From Zygaena filipendulae (lineage: Eukaryota > Arthropoda > Insecta > Lepidoptera > Zygaenidae): 64,000 nt of DNA. The translations under genes and the position numbers were made by a program. How positions within the stretch are numbered: position 1 is the stretch's first letter; each line of letters begins with the position of its first letter. The notes under the pieces were generated by a model. That model saw nothing but the letters and a program-made list of their open reading frames with translations, did not search any database and was not told the DNA's origin. Below are positions 32,332 through 58,976 of the stretch, one piece after another. The stretch is from the NCBI GenBank assembly GCA_907165275.2, contig OU015665.1, positions 744,001 through 808,000 of the forward strand, given 5' to 3'.

Positions 32332-33894
32332 CGAGTGGGCAGACGTAAGCGGGCTTGGCACCGAATTCAAATCGAAAAGTAATAATAACAAACCAATAAT
32401 AGTATTACGTGTATTTTTATCTGTTAGATTAAATCGTTATTTTGTTATTTTTAGCTTTTTAGTTTTGTGTTTTTGGAAGTGGGTTTTTTTCCATTTAAAT
32501 ATCTTTAAAAATAAAAAAGTTATGGAACGTTGAAATTGCGCTTCCATGAAGTAAGACGCGCGTTCAAGCGTGTGACATCACACGACCAAAAAACAGTTAT
32601 TCAAATCGGTCGATCCATTCTCGAGTTTTTGCGAGAGTAACACAAGGCAAGGCAAGACTAACTGTTCCCGTCGTTTCTCCCGCGTTAATTTTGAAGTTCC
32701 CGCTTGAATTCCGGAATAAAAAGTACCTACCCTGTGTCCTCCTCTGTACCCCTGACAACGTGTATGCAAAATTTCACGACCATCGGTTGAGCCGTTAAGG
32801 CTTGAAAGCGTTACAAACAAACTCGTAGTCGAGGTCAAATGACGCCACAAAATGCGTCTGTCGTTCATTTATTGATGGATTAATAGAACTATCTATCTAT
32901 TTTGTTCTATATTTTATGTTAAATATTATATTAGCAAGTAAATACTCCATTGGCATGTGTTACGTCATTGATGTAAAATCTAACACCCAATACATAATTA
33001 TATTCTTCTTGACTATTTGTCTACGTTGCCGTTGTCGGCTTAATTATTTTTAACCGACTTCCAAAAAGGAGGAGGTTCTATGTTCGATTGTATGTATGTT
33101 TTTTTAATTTTACAGGTTCAGAAAATGTGAATGGCAAAGATTTTAGCTATTATTGACAAAGTTAACCCCAATAGGTATTATAGGTACACACTACACATAC
33201 AATCATTAATAATATTAGCAATAAATAATACACGTTTTAAATAACCATTTGATTTTATTCAGTTTAAAATATGAAATAACTTAGATGTATCGTAAAAATA
33301 AGTTGTTTTTAGATACTCAAGAATAATAATTAACACAAAATAATGTTACCACTTGAAGCCGCGCGGGTCGCTTCACAACATTACGCCTAGCTTAATTTTT
33401 TGCGTTACCAAGTACATTACTAAAATACATTCTAAAGATTACATTATTGTAATTTGTATTAGGTACATTATTAAACATATAAATGGACAATTTGGACGTA
33501 CAGTTGTGATTTTATTTAACTATATGTGATATAGAAACAAAATGTCCTATTTATTAAAAAAAGTGTCTTCTCTTCACTTTCGTTCTATTTAGTCTATGAT
33601 TTAAGTGATATTATTTACAGATTTAATATTCATAAAGTCTAAATTGTCTAATTATTATCGTGTTGATATCCAATTTATTACATTTTACCAATTTGTTTTC
33701 TATTTGGGGAATACGATACAAAGTCTACTTTTTTTATTGACAAAAAACTGAAAAATCTCTAAAACGTGGATACTTTTCAAATCATAAAGTATTTTTTACG
33801 CTTATGGCATCTTCCCTAAACATACCATAGATGATATTAACCAAAATTCATAGAAATCGTTTTAACGCGGACTTAGAATAGTACTCTACCTACT

Positions 33895-34085
33895 GCATTG
33901 GCGTATCTAGGGTTATTTTTCAGGGGGGGCCATGCCCCTGACTACTTGCGGGAGTCGCGGGTGCAAATTTGTCGTCTGAAGTTATAGAATTTCGAATCGG
34001 TAGCCCAACATCCTAGGGTGGGCCCTAGACCATCCTGGGGTGGGCCCGGCCCACTCGGCCCCCCCTCTATATACGCCTATGCTCT
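33895..34085. mobile_element. Short TIR element with GGGCCC-rich core
   Basis: GCATTGGCGTATCTAG at the left and CTATATACGCCTATGC at the right are imperfect inverted ends. No ORF. Confidence 0.55.
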
Positions 34086-37000
34086 ACTGACTGAAGGGAA
34101 CCTCGGACCGTTAAGCTTTTAGAAACTGCTATTAAACGCATTAGTAATTCTTATTTTGTTCATACTTCATCTATAGAACAACAGTAAAGTAGGTAACAAA
34201 ATATCGCCATTAATATTGTATTCGCTGATATGTTCAAAGAGCTGAAATGAATTTGAAAAAATATATGAATGCCCGCAGTTTCAACCGAGTGATTTCTTGA
34301 AATCCCTTCGGATTCTTCGAACTCTATGTCGTTAGAGGCTGAAAGTATCTTATGGATAGTATAGCGGCGACAGTATCTTGATTAAGGAAAAAAAAATGAT
34401 CGGTTGAGTAGTTACTCCCCACAAACAAAAAAAACCTTTTTATATATTAGTAGGTATTGATACAATCTAAGGAAGTATTTTTAATAATTATTGCTCTTGT
34501 AACAATATCATTGTTATCGATTATTATAAAAGAAACAATTCAATACACAACGTCGTCGAAGTCCGCTTCTACCTACTACATAGCTAAGTTGTGCTATTTC
34601 TGTTGACACCGTCTGACAATAAATGTACCTACCGTCATTCTTTATTTATTATTACTATCATAAATTGTATATTATATCACCTAGTGAGGTTTCAAACAGA
34701 TAACCTACGACATTCCTCACACGTTGAGCCGCTGCTTCTTAATAATAAAAACATAATACGGGCCCAACCACAGTGCATCGAAATTTTATATATTGTATTT
34801 TCAACTTCACATACAGTAAGTATGCAGCGCAAAGTAGAACTTTCAATGGACGAAATTTCGATGTTAGATTAAAATAACACTTAAATTAATGGCGGCAGGG
34901 CCCGGAGAACTTATTCAAAAAAACTGTATTTTTTTTTGGAACGAAGTTCTTTATCGCACTGTACGGATGGGGCTAGGATTTCATGCGTGAAAGAAATTTT
35001 CCGTCACGACGTCATAAGTGCCCGCCTATTGGTTCATTGGTTTTTGGAACGATTATTATTGGTAGTTTCTTGGTTTTTTCTCTCTCGGAAACTACGAGGC
35101 ATAGAAACTTCGTTCTATCCGAGTGTTCCACGACACTCACGCATTTTGTTTTTGAAGCGGCGACACAATAGCCATTTTTTACGTTAAATGAAAGAATGCA
35201 ACGTGTGAGGTCACTATGAAACATACTACTTAGGTAGAAAGGTACTTAATGAACTAGGTATTCCTATATCGAACACCGTGAGTAATTTAGTCGAGTGGCG
35301 AGTAATTTAGTAGCTAAATCTCAAATATGTGTGTAAAGAACTTTATCGAGTAGTTTAAACAAGTGATTTAGTTCAGTAGTTTTGTTTAATTTTTCTCCGG
35401 GCAAGTCACCCGCCACAAACAACATCGGACTTGTACGCGAACAGTTTTTTGGGGAGTATTTTAGTTACTAAAATTACCACCCGGCTAAACTATCGCGGTG
35501 TCCGAATTAGGCTATAGTATTAACAACGTAAACTAGAGGGAGGATTCTACTTACAAAGATATCTATGAACATCACATAATCCGAAGCAGTCGTCATATAC
35601 ATCAGATAGAAATTATTATCCTACAACGTCCATGCCAAACTAATCAATCTTATTTATAGAAGGTACTTAGCTTTTATTTAAAAAAAAATCTCGCGATAAA
35701 GTGATAGTAAAGTACTTCTCTATGACGAGCCGACACCAAACGTCACGAGTTTACAAAGTTTATTTGTCAACAATCGGCACACAAGCTTGTTCATTCAAGG
35801 TGCAACACCAACCCGACGTTAGTTTAGTCTGTGGCTCAATCAACCTTCGGAATACGTCGCTTCGCTGTCCGCCAATAATTTTGAATTAAAAAAAAAGCGT
35901 ATGTGTACTCACGTATGCATGTGAGAAATTATACTTCTTTGACGTGAATTTGAAATTGGATCGCGTTAACTTCATACTGTATTAACGTTATCTGTGCGCT
36001 ACTTCCGCTGTCATCTGAAATTTTCCTCTCTGCGCGCCAAAAGAAGCATAACTCCAAAATACTTGTATCCATAATTAGAGTTGGAGTAAAAAAAGACTTA
36101 GCCATCAAATAATAAAGATTAATTGCAATAGTCATAACTAATTTAACAATATTTTAACACTAAAAATTAAACTATTGCACTCGATTACGTTAACAATACA
36201 AATTAATTCATAATGATAAAAATATTTCAATAAGAACAATTTAAACTCATTATTTAATATCAAAACCATAATATCATAAAATAAAATACATGGAAATATA
36301 AAAAATCCATCGACATTGTTCATGATTTAATTGGAATCATATTCTACTACGGCGTAGTCATTCCATTTAAATAGCAGGAAATCACGCATATTCCATTAGC
36401 GTCCCGCAAAAGGCACTCCATAATGCAAAAAAGTATGTTTATGCAAAACAAGGTTAATATTTTAAAAAAAGTCAACCGACCACAACTGTTGGACATTACA
36501 AAGGATCAACTTATAAATTTAATATTACTCCTACTAATTGCAAGAAGAAACTACAAGATATTTTACGTTGAAACCATACAAGACAAATGAATAGTACCTA
36601 TACTATTTAAGAGTAAAGATCGACCAGAAATATACTAAAGCTGAAGTGCGAGCCTCTTGTTAGTTTATGGTTTCGAATGGCTGTATGGACGAGATATCCT
36701 TTGCGCGTCCTATCAAACTGAGGAGCGATTGCAAAAAGCTCCACTCTGTGCCAGAATACGGCAATGGGCGGTCATCGTATATTTCCGATCGAGCTCCAAA
36801 TATATTACAAACTATTTATGCTACAAATTATTCTCAAATACGCTGCCTTATTACTACAGTATCATTAATTCTAGCATATTCAACATTTTTAACACGTCGT
36901 ATGCCGCGCGGCGCGCCCCGCCCTAGCGCCGCCACGCTCCTTGTCTTCGTTCGAGTGTGCACGTACGTAAACATTTTCAAAAACCCACGATATACCTACA

Positions 37001-37215
37001 TACGTAATTTATGTACAACAGTTATTTTATTGTGTTTTGCGAACAGTCCTGCGTATAAGTTAGATCACAACACGTCCGGGGCCGACCTGCACCCGCGCGG
37101 TGCGCTGGCGTTTAGAAAATTGTCCTTGCACTGTCACTCGTCCATCAGATTTCGGCGGTGAGCTCCGTCGAAACCTGTAACGAATACAAGTTTGGTCTGT
37201 AGGTACAATTGTACA

Positions 37216-37430
37216 TCCTATTAATATTATAAACGCGAAAGTTTGTAAGAATGTATGGATGTATGGATGGATGTTTGTTACTCTTTCACGCAAAAACTAC
37301 TGGATGGATTTAAATGAAACTTTACAATAATATAGCTTATACATCGGATTAACACACAGAGTACTTTTTATCCCGGAATTCCCGCGGGAACTCTGAAATT
37401 AACGCGGGCGAAACCGCGGGGCACAACTAG
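37216..37430 (+). mobile_element. Helitron-type element, complete ends
   Basis: A|TCCTATTAATATTATAAACG to GGGCACAACTAG|T, 215 bp, hairpin GCGGGCGAAACCGCGG. Confidence 0.82.
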
Positions 37431-37443
37431 TATAAATATAATA

Positions 37444-37765
37444 GGGATGTTGACTACTATTGAAAATCAAAATTCTAATTAGTCCGTCAGTTAGAAAATA
37501 AAAAACAATAGACACGTATTTTTTGCTTTTTTAAATAAATTAAAACATACAGAGATAAAGCGCATTAAAGTTTAGGGTGAGGGGGTCGTGACGTCACTAA
37601 CCGCAAAACCGCCATACAAACTGTCAGAATAGTGACGTCACGCGAAATTTCAACTCAATATATCGCCGATATTTTTCGATTACGTAAAAAATGAAAAAAT
37701 ACGTGTCCAATATTTTTTAATAATCTACAAGACGGACTAAAAAATAAAAATTAGTCAACATGCCC
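37444..37765 (+). mobile_element. MITE family A, copy 5
   Basis: GGGATGTTGACTA .. TAGTCAACATGCCC with two TGACGTCA sites; 13 bp from the preceding Helitron. Confidence 0.87.
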
Positions 37766-38470
37766 AACATTGGAGTATCTGTTTGTGAAAAGTAGCCTAA
37801 GTTAGTCTTTATAACATCAGCTATCTGCCAGTGAAAGTCCCGTTAAAATCGGTCCAGCCGTTTCAGAGATTAGGCGAAACAAACAGACAGACAGGCAAAA
37901 ATTTCAAAAATTGTTTTGTTTTTGTTAGTACCGTATATATACATTCATATGCATTTACTGATAAGCTGTTATTTGGAATTACTAATACACTTTAATTTTA
38001 TTTATATTATGTATGTGTTGAAAAGATTTATAGATATTAGCTGCTGTATCTGAAATGAATGAATGAAATGAAATGAAATAAACTTTATTTGTTACGACCA
38101 CCGTTAATATATGCAATAAAAAAAACAAGCAATCTCGCAGTATCATCAGCTCTTCCAGAACTCTCTGGAACTCCAGCATGAAAATTCATAACCCAGTTAG
38201 GACCCAGTGGTAGTGAGTGTAGTGTGTTGCTTGAAGAACGAATCGTCATGTCACGTGGTCACACAAAATTGGACTTTTGGTGGACTTTTGACTGGACGAT
38301 GTTACGTCACGGCGCGGCGTCATATGACGATTTATTTCTTAAGTTTTCTATGCGTCAACGATTATTATAGATTGATCAACTTGGCTAACGGGGCTGGTAT
38401 ATTATGGGGTGTGTTGTGTGGTGTATGTTGCATGTGGTGTGTGTTGTATGGTGTATGAATGAATGAATGA

Positions 38471-38781
38471 AAAACACTTTATTGAACACCACAAACAGTA
38501 CAATAAAAAAAAAATAGTTAAAAACAGAAAGTATTAAGTGGCTCCAAATGGCGGCCATATCACTATAAAGCGATCGCTTCCAGGCTACCGGGCGGAGTAT
38601 GGAGATATTTGGTATGGTGTATGTTGTGTTATGTGTGGTGTGTGTTTGGTGTGGTGTGTATTGTGTGGTGTGTATTGTGTGGTGTGTGTTTTGTGTGATG
38701 TGTGTTCTGTGTGGTATGTATTGTGTGTTGTATGCTGTGTGGTGTGCGGTGTGCGGGGTGCGGTGTGCGCCTCACCTGCAC
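38471..38781 (-). repeat. JNK 3' UTR made of GTGTGGTGTGT-type repeats
   Basis: Just after the JNK stop, the plus strand is a long GT-rich imperfect repeat (GTGTGGTGTGTATT), so the mRNA would be ACACACC-rich. The first AATAAA in JNK sense is at 38483-38478, inside the (CATT)n-tailed end of a LINE-like element. The true cleavage site is unknown. Confidence 0.5.
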
Positions 38782-52709
<13,928 letters not shown>

Positions 52710-52871
52710 CTACCACCACTACCTGGGGTCAAAGGAACATATTGTCATTCATGTTGGTCTTGACTGAAAACCCACACTCACGACACAATGCTGGGTCGAG
52801 GTTCATTTTCAGAATGGAGACATGCCACACAAATTTAAATTGTTGTTTCTTGAGTTTAGTTTTACAGTTTA

Positions 52872-53038
52872 CTAGCTGTGCTCCGCGGTTTCACCCGCGG
52901 TAATTTCGGAGTTCCCGCGGTAATTCCGGGATAAAAAATACCCTATGTCCTTCTCTGCACCCCTGACTTTGACATGCACGTTGCATGTCAAAGTTCATCC
53001 AAATCCGTTCAGCCGTTACATTTATAATATTAATAGGA
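52872..53038 (-). mobile_element. Helitron-type element, reverse, complete ends
   Basis: Plus strand A|CTAGCTGTGCTCCGCGG .. TTTATAATATTAATAGGA|T, 167 bp. It lies upstream of JNK exon A. Confidence 0.8.
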
Positions 53039-53141
53039 TTACTGTTTAATCATTTACGTTTGTGTCGTTCTGTGTATTCATTTGTGTTGTGTGTATTGTT
53101 TGTTTTAATAAATCTTTCTTTCTTCCTTCTTTATTCCTTCA

Positions 53142-53324
53142 CTAGCTGTTTCCCGCGGTAATTATTCTTGAGTTCCCGCGGGAATTCCGGGATAAAAAGT
53201 ACCCTATTTCCTTCTCTGTACCCCTGACAACGTGCATGAAAAATTTCACGATAATCGGTTGAGCCGTTAAGGCGTGAAACTGTAACAAACAAACTCACTT
53301 TCGCATTAATAATATTAGTAAGGA
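53142..53324 (-). mobile_element. Helitron-type element, reverse, complete ends
   Basis: Plus strand A|CTAGCTGTTTCCCGCGG .. TAATATTAGTAAGGA|T, 183 bp. Its hairpin is partly deleted. Confidence 0.78.
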
Positions 53325-53578
53325 TTCAGATCAATCGCGTTAGAGCACTAAAGCACGACAGCGGGAACATATCGCGAAGACGGCTGACGGACTCAAACCA
53401 TATCCATAGAACATGCACCCGGTTGCATAAAAAATAGATAACTTCCAAAAGTGCTGGTAAATATAGGGCTCAACTCTTTTTCGACGACTTGCGATTATAA
53501 TCGACATCGGATCCGACGATCGTAATTCGCCGTTACAATATCGTCTATTATAATTATCATTCAACTATCGATACCTAA

Positions 53579-53760
53579 CTAGCTGTCCCCCGCGGTTTTA
53601 CCCGCGGTAATTCCGGAGTACCCGCGGGAATTCCAAGATAATCTAAACGTAACACCTTCCTCTTGAACCACTCTATCTATTGGTGAAAGTTTTTGAGTTT
53701 ATCGCGAACAGACAGACAGGCAGACGCGGCGGAGGACTTTGTTTTATTTTATTTTACTTT
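53579..53760 (-). mobile_element. Helitron-type element, reverse
   Basis: Plus strand A|CTAGCTGTCCCCCGCGG, hairpin GCGGTTTTACCCGC. Far end uncertain. Confidence 0.68.
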
Positions 53761-53903
53761 ATTCGGAAAATCAACTGCTACATAAATACAATGAATATTA
53801 AACTATAAAACAAACTAGCCAATTATAGATTTTCGCATTTAGGTATAATATGTATCTATCTATATTCTATACATAGTACATACTAAAAAGCTAGTAATAA
53901 CAT

Positions 53904-54229
53904 AATAGGCTAGTTTCCTTTCTTTTTTAGTCCGTTTTGTAGATTATTAAAAAATATTGGACACGTATTTTTTTTTTTTTATGTAACCAAAAAATAACGG
54001 AGATATATCAAGTCGAAATTTCACATGACGTCACGCCTCGCTACAGTTTGTTCGCACGTTATAGCGAGCTGTGACATCACGAGTCCCCCACCCTAAACTT
54101 TAATGCGCTTTATCTATGCATATTTCCATTATTTAAAAAAAGCAAAAAATACGTGTCTTTTATTTTTTTATTATCCAACTGACGGACTAAATAGAATTTT
54201 GATTATTTTACCCAGGAAACTAGCCTATT
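53904..54229. mobile_element. MITE family A2 with perfect 16-bp inverted ends
   Basis: AATAGGCTAGTTTCCT at the left and its exact complement AGGAAACTAGCCTATT at the right, 326 bp. The interior matches family A (TTAGTCCGT, CAATATTTTT-type, ATCTATGCATA). The CREs are decayed. Confidence 0.88.
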
Positions 54230-55033
54230 GGTTTATAATATCGCTTGAGGCGTAGGCTAATCGCCTATTGGCACAGTGGCTGCGCTGGAGCCTAGGACCG
54301 GATCGATGGAACGTAATTATAAATAAACACGACACGATACTGCTTAACAGCGTACACTGGAACAATTAAGCCCAGTAAGCTTACCCCGAGGCAAACAAAT
54401 TGATCCAAGACATAGATAATATAGCTGAAGGTAGTTGATGGTAATTTCTGATAGCTATGGTCGAACGCTGACGTTTATTAAAGAAAAGGCAGAGAATAAG
54501 TTTTGAGTCACAATCAGAACTACATGTCATTAAGATATTGTTATAAAGTTTCAAAACAATTAAAACTAGAAGGATTAAGTCTAAACCAGTTAAATGAGCC
54601 AACATTCAGACGTCCATTTATTTACTGTAACAGTTTGTAACATCGAATTGAGAAGAATCAAAATCTAATCAGCGTATAATTGGAAGTAGATTATTCATAG
54701 TGAATGAAGTTATTAAGAACAAAGTCGATAATATATTCAACAAATCGAATCGAGCATCGATTGAAACACAATCACTACATGGTATAAAACAAAGTCGCTT
54801 CCCGCTGTCTGTCTGTCCCTATGTATGCTTAGATGTTTAAAACTACGCAACGGATTTTCATGCGGTTTTCACCAATAGATAGTGATTCGTGAGGAAGGTT
54901 TATATCAATATTTTTCTGGAATTCCCGCGGGAATCCCGATGGTACCGCAGGCGAAAACGCGGGGAACAGCTCGTTATGGTAATAAAATCACGTAAATGTA
55001 TATCATAACAGACGTATAAAACAATCAAATTAG

Positions 55034-55072
55034 AATAACACGAAGTCAAATTAAATTTGACTTCGTGTTATT
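55034..55072. repeat. Perfect 39-bp palindrome
   Basis: Arms of 19 bp, AATAACACGAAGTCAAATT and its complement, around one central base. It is not part of a recognised transposon. Confidence 0.9.
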
Positions 55073-56332
55073 TTTAATTTTATAGATGAGGCAATTGAAC
55101 CTATCAAAATATTATGAAATACATTATAAAAAATTAAAAAAACTGTACTCACTTTAAAAGAATATTCTTTATACAAGTTGTGATAAGTGCCATAAATCGT
55201 GGTGCTTCGCTCGATTGCCTCCAAGCTGAGTACGAGTTTGACTCGGTTGCTTGTGCGAGTGGATGTAAGTAATGCAGACTCTATCACAGGTTCAGTCTTG
55301 CTCTTGCTGACGAGTGGTCAATGGAAGACTTCGCAGTGTCGATCACGTCTGCGGACAAAAGATAACAAACCACTTTATAGTAATTGCATCTCTCACAAAT
55401 CACAATATACAGTAAATAATAAGTTCACGTGGGTACATTTTTTGTCTTTGAATCTAATCTAGATTCTTTGGTTTCTGGGAGACTGATGGTTAGTATATAT
55501 ATGTATACATACAACAACCGAACATAGGGCGTTGAATAATTTTATGTCTCATAACTCTAAAATTGATCCTTTTTGGGAAAAATACGAATTACGCTTGAAA
55601 TTTACACCATAGAAATATCAAATGAAGCAGATTAGCGCGTCATTGTACCACTAGAATTCAACAAGAGTTTTCATTTTATAGTTTAATCCCCCAGTTCATT
55701 GGAATTCGTCCCAACACTCTGGCATTGCCATTGAATGTTCTCGAGAATGTTGAACTATTAAATGGCATCAAAAGGTTCAAAATTAGTGCTGGACTAAGAA
55801 TCGTTAATCAGCTACAAATCCAGCGGGTAAGGTTAAACGTGAAGCTACCACTAATAAGTTCTAAGAAGAGTAAGGCTATTCTCGTCTAATTATCCAAAAA
55901 AAAACCTAACGTTAATTATTTATTTACGTTGTATATGTGTGTTACAATTTTGTATTGTGTCAAATAAAGGTTTTTAAATTTAATTCAATTTAAAAATTGG
56001 GGGCGCAAGTTGTTGCCGACGCGACGCGGTGACGGATCAAGCGTAAAGTTCATCCAATCGCGTTCTTTGTTATGGTTTTCCCGGTATTTTTCTTTTTGTA
56101 TGTTTTAATTAATTGTATTTAAGCATGAACCATCGAAAACTCAAATATAATATATACCTCGTTTAAAATTACACGCTGTATATTTTTCAGTTCATTTTTT
56201 GTCTTTACAGTCGAAGGCTTAAATATATTTTTCGTTGAAACTTATATAGCCTGTTATTTTACAGTTTGTATTTTCCCTTTAGGCTTTACCACCACTTTCT
56301 ATTCGTTCTTGCATTTTCTTCTGTTCCATTAG

Positions 56333-56584
56333 CCAAGTTGACACTGCGGGAGCGGGGTTAGCTAAGTTGACATTCTATAGTTTAACGACTGTATGTAGAA
56401 TGTCAACTTGACTAACTCCGCTATATTCGTTACCTCATAGAAAACTGAAGAATCGCCATGTCATGGTCAAGTAAAGTCGTCCAATCAAAAGTCCAATTTT
56501 GCGTGACCACGTGACGTAACGGCATACTCGGTTTTCTAGTATTCGTTAACGATTGTAGATTGTGTCAACTTGGCTAAGGGGGCT
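56333..56584. mobile_element. MITE family D copy
   Basis: TTAGCCAAGTTGACA at the left; GATTGTAGATTGTGTCAAC then TTGGCTAA at the right; with an extra internal end copy (TTAGCTAAGTTGACATTC, 56371). Confidence 0.7.
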
Positions 56585-58470
56585 GATCTCTGATTGCGGA
56601 ATGAGATTCGGAATTAACTGCCAAGCACCCGCCACCGGTCCCGGAGCGGGCGTTGCTTTAATTTACATTTTTAAGTGGCAATTTCCATCGTGCGTCCAAA
56701 GTGCTAAACTAATCGCGCCGTCATGAAACCAACTTAAGTAATAATTCACTGAGGCTTTAAAAAAACAACTTATCGTGACCCTATTTAGCAAAATATACGT
56801 TTTGGACAGCTCAGAAAGTTATAAACTTTTTCTTTCTCTCTGGTTTTTGACATAATTTAATGTTTTGTTTACCCATACATATACCTAATCACTGGTATTT
56901 TACAGCTGTAGGTACAATACCTTAAACAAATCATACAAAAGAAAGAATAAATTCAAAAATAAATGTATGTGTGTGATATGTATAGGTAGACAGAAAATTT
57001 ATTTTTGAACACTTCAGATACAGATAAAATATTCTAATGATACGTCTAATGCCGTTCTGAATCTGAAAGAATGTGGCATGAAATGAATCGGGGGGCACGA
57101 CACCAAGTCGAGCGCGAAGCAAACACTGCCGTACCATCCTTAATTGGAACCATTTCGCCGCATTTTCAGGTCCCTATTTGAGAACCTCTGGATAAAACCA
57201 GAACGCAGAAATTTTCATCATCCAGTAAGCTATAATCATATACTTAAAATCCAAAATTTCAAATCTGTAGGTCATTTAGTTCCGAAGTTAAGCGAAAGCA
57301 AAGTTTCGCATTTATGACACTCACTCACTCACTCTTTCATTACTTTTTAGAGATAAACAAGCGAGACTTGGCTAGTTTTTTACAGAATGTTTTTGTTGGG
57401 ATTCTTTTAACACGGAATTTCTGGCCGTTATTTCGGAGAGGGGTATTTCATACCTGAAATTTAAAATAAAAATAGATAAGTACCTATATTACGCAAAAAC
57501 CATGTTTATACCGAGAACGTTGGTTGCCGCGTAAAGTGCCTGCCTAGTGCCTCCGCTTTGACATTTCTCTGTGTGCTCTGTGGCGGGTCGGAGTGGCGGC
57601 ACTTGTGTTGTCAGCACGGCGTGTTTTAACTTGGAACGTGAAATGAGACTTAAATTAGCTCCCCTCGACCTGTCAGTTGGATTTCAAGCTCGAAAACTCT
57701 CAGTCGGTTCGCCTTGAAACTTTAAGTTACAAACGGAACAGTACAACTTAAAAACTGATGAAGCCCAGCCCTCATCATTATGGTTATAACACTCTAGTAT
57801 AATAATGGTCCTAAACTAAGCTGTTAATTAATATATTAAAGGAAAAGAAGGACGAGGGTCGTCAATGAGCAATCTTAAACACATACTTACTTATTAAATG
57901 CGAACTTCCACCACATCTATTCTATCCTCAAGTATAGATACGTATGAAAATAACAAAAAAAGTAATTAGACACTGTTCCTACACTTTTATAAATGTTCGA
58001 GTTACCGCAAAAAAACGTCTATTCGTTGTTCCGTTGCCAAATAAAAGCCATACAAATACACTTTCGCATTTACAATATTGTAAAGTTCACACACTGAACG
58101 TCATCACCGCTTAGCCATAGATGTAGCCAAAGACATTTTTTTTTCGTTTATTTATCCTATATAGGAAAGGCTAAGAGTATGTAGCCAAAGACATGGCGTA
58201 GCAATTAATGACCACCCTAGAAACTCTTTGCTTTGTTACAGTTTACAGGACGTAGTATGTATGCTTTATTATATATACACCGCGCGTCATGTCATACCCA
58301 TTTAGACGGACGGCGGCGCTGTCCTCTTTGGATAGGTAGTGTACGTCAATGCGCTCAGCCATTGCCTTGATAGCAATAAAAAAGAAAGCGCCACTGGTAT
58401 GCGTGAAAAAAAAAAAACGCTGACGCATTAAACGCAGTAGGTAAAGCGAAAAGAAAACGCAGCCACGGAA

Positions 58471-58680
58471 CGCTTAAAGTGAGGGCTCCCCGAGGAGTCG
58501 AGAGCGGGTGGGCGCCGGTCGCGGGGGGTGCAGAGGGTGCGGCGCGTCGCTCATCGCTATCGCGGCTCGTTACCGTCAGCTCGGACGGAACGCGCCCCGG
58601 GGACTCGGCCGCGATTCACGCAAAATGACTGCATCAATAAAATTCTCGTCGACTCCGAGGTAGCGAAATGTCCGAATTTT
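58471..58680 (-). promoter_or_regulatory. GC-rich block, candidate JNK promoter/5' UTR
   Basis: CpG-dense (GCGGCGCGTCGC, CGGAACGCGCCCCGGGG) within AT-rich flanks, about 5.8 kb upstream of JNK exon A. Exon A has a 5' UTR acceptor, so an upstream start is needed; this is the best-looking candidate. The opposite strand or another gene is possible. Confidence 0.35.
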
Positions 58681-58771
58681 GAATTCCAAGGAGAGCGGTA
58701 AAAAAATTCGTCATTATAGGTTTTATTTATTTGACGAAATTTTTTTTACCGTTCAGAAATCGATCAACTTA

Positions 58772-58976
58772 TCTATACTAATATTATAAAGAGCAATAGT
58801 TTGTGAGTTTGTGACGTTGTAGGGGATAATCTCTGGATCTACTGAACCGATTTTGGAAATTCTTTCACTTATAGGAGGCTACAGTGATCCTTATTGTCAT
58901 AGGGTACCTACTTTTATTCCGGAATTACCGCGGGAACTCCGTAATTACCGCGGGTGAAACCGCGGGGGTCAGCTAG
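58772..58976 (+). mobile_element. Helitron-type element, complete ends
   Basis: A|TCTATACTAATATTATAAAG to GCGGGGGTCAGCTAG|T, 205 bp, hairpin GCGGGTGAAACCGC. Confidence 0.82.

Larger units (their letters stand above)
31613..36600. other. Gene-free region between TAF9 and JNK, left part
   Basis: TAF9 promoter (about 31613-31800), the second 230-bp repeat (32101-32331), a repeat at about 32330-32490 and its end near 33045 (ACCGACTTCCAAAAAGGAGG), a decayed reverse Helitron (about 32660-32840), a MITE at 33895-34085, and AT-rich DNA with nothing recognisable from 34100 to 36600. Confidence 0.5.
36601..38470. other. Region downstream of JNK
   Basis: It contains a 164-codon open frame of doubtful meaning (36667-37161), a short GC-rich block near 36895-36960, a Helitron and MITE A side by side (37216-37430, 37444-37765), a second Helitron remnant (about 37780-37960), a LINE 3' end with (ATTTC)n tail (about 38050-38110), and a decayed family D MITE (about 38225-38395). 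Confidence 0.5.
52723..58470. other. Region upstream of JNK exon A
   Basis: Probably the 5' UTR intron of JNK. It contains Helitrons (52872, 53142, 53579, about 54781-54974), MITE A2 (53904), a 39-bp palindrome (55034-55072) and a MITE D copy (56333-56584). About 55.2-55.3 kb and 57.5-57.7 kb are less AT-rich, but no exon could be named. Confidence 0.45.
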
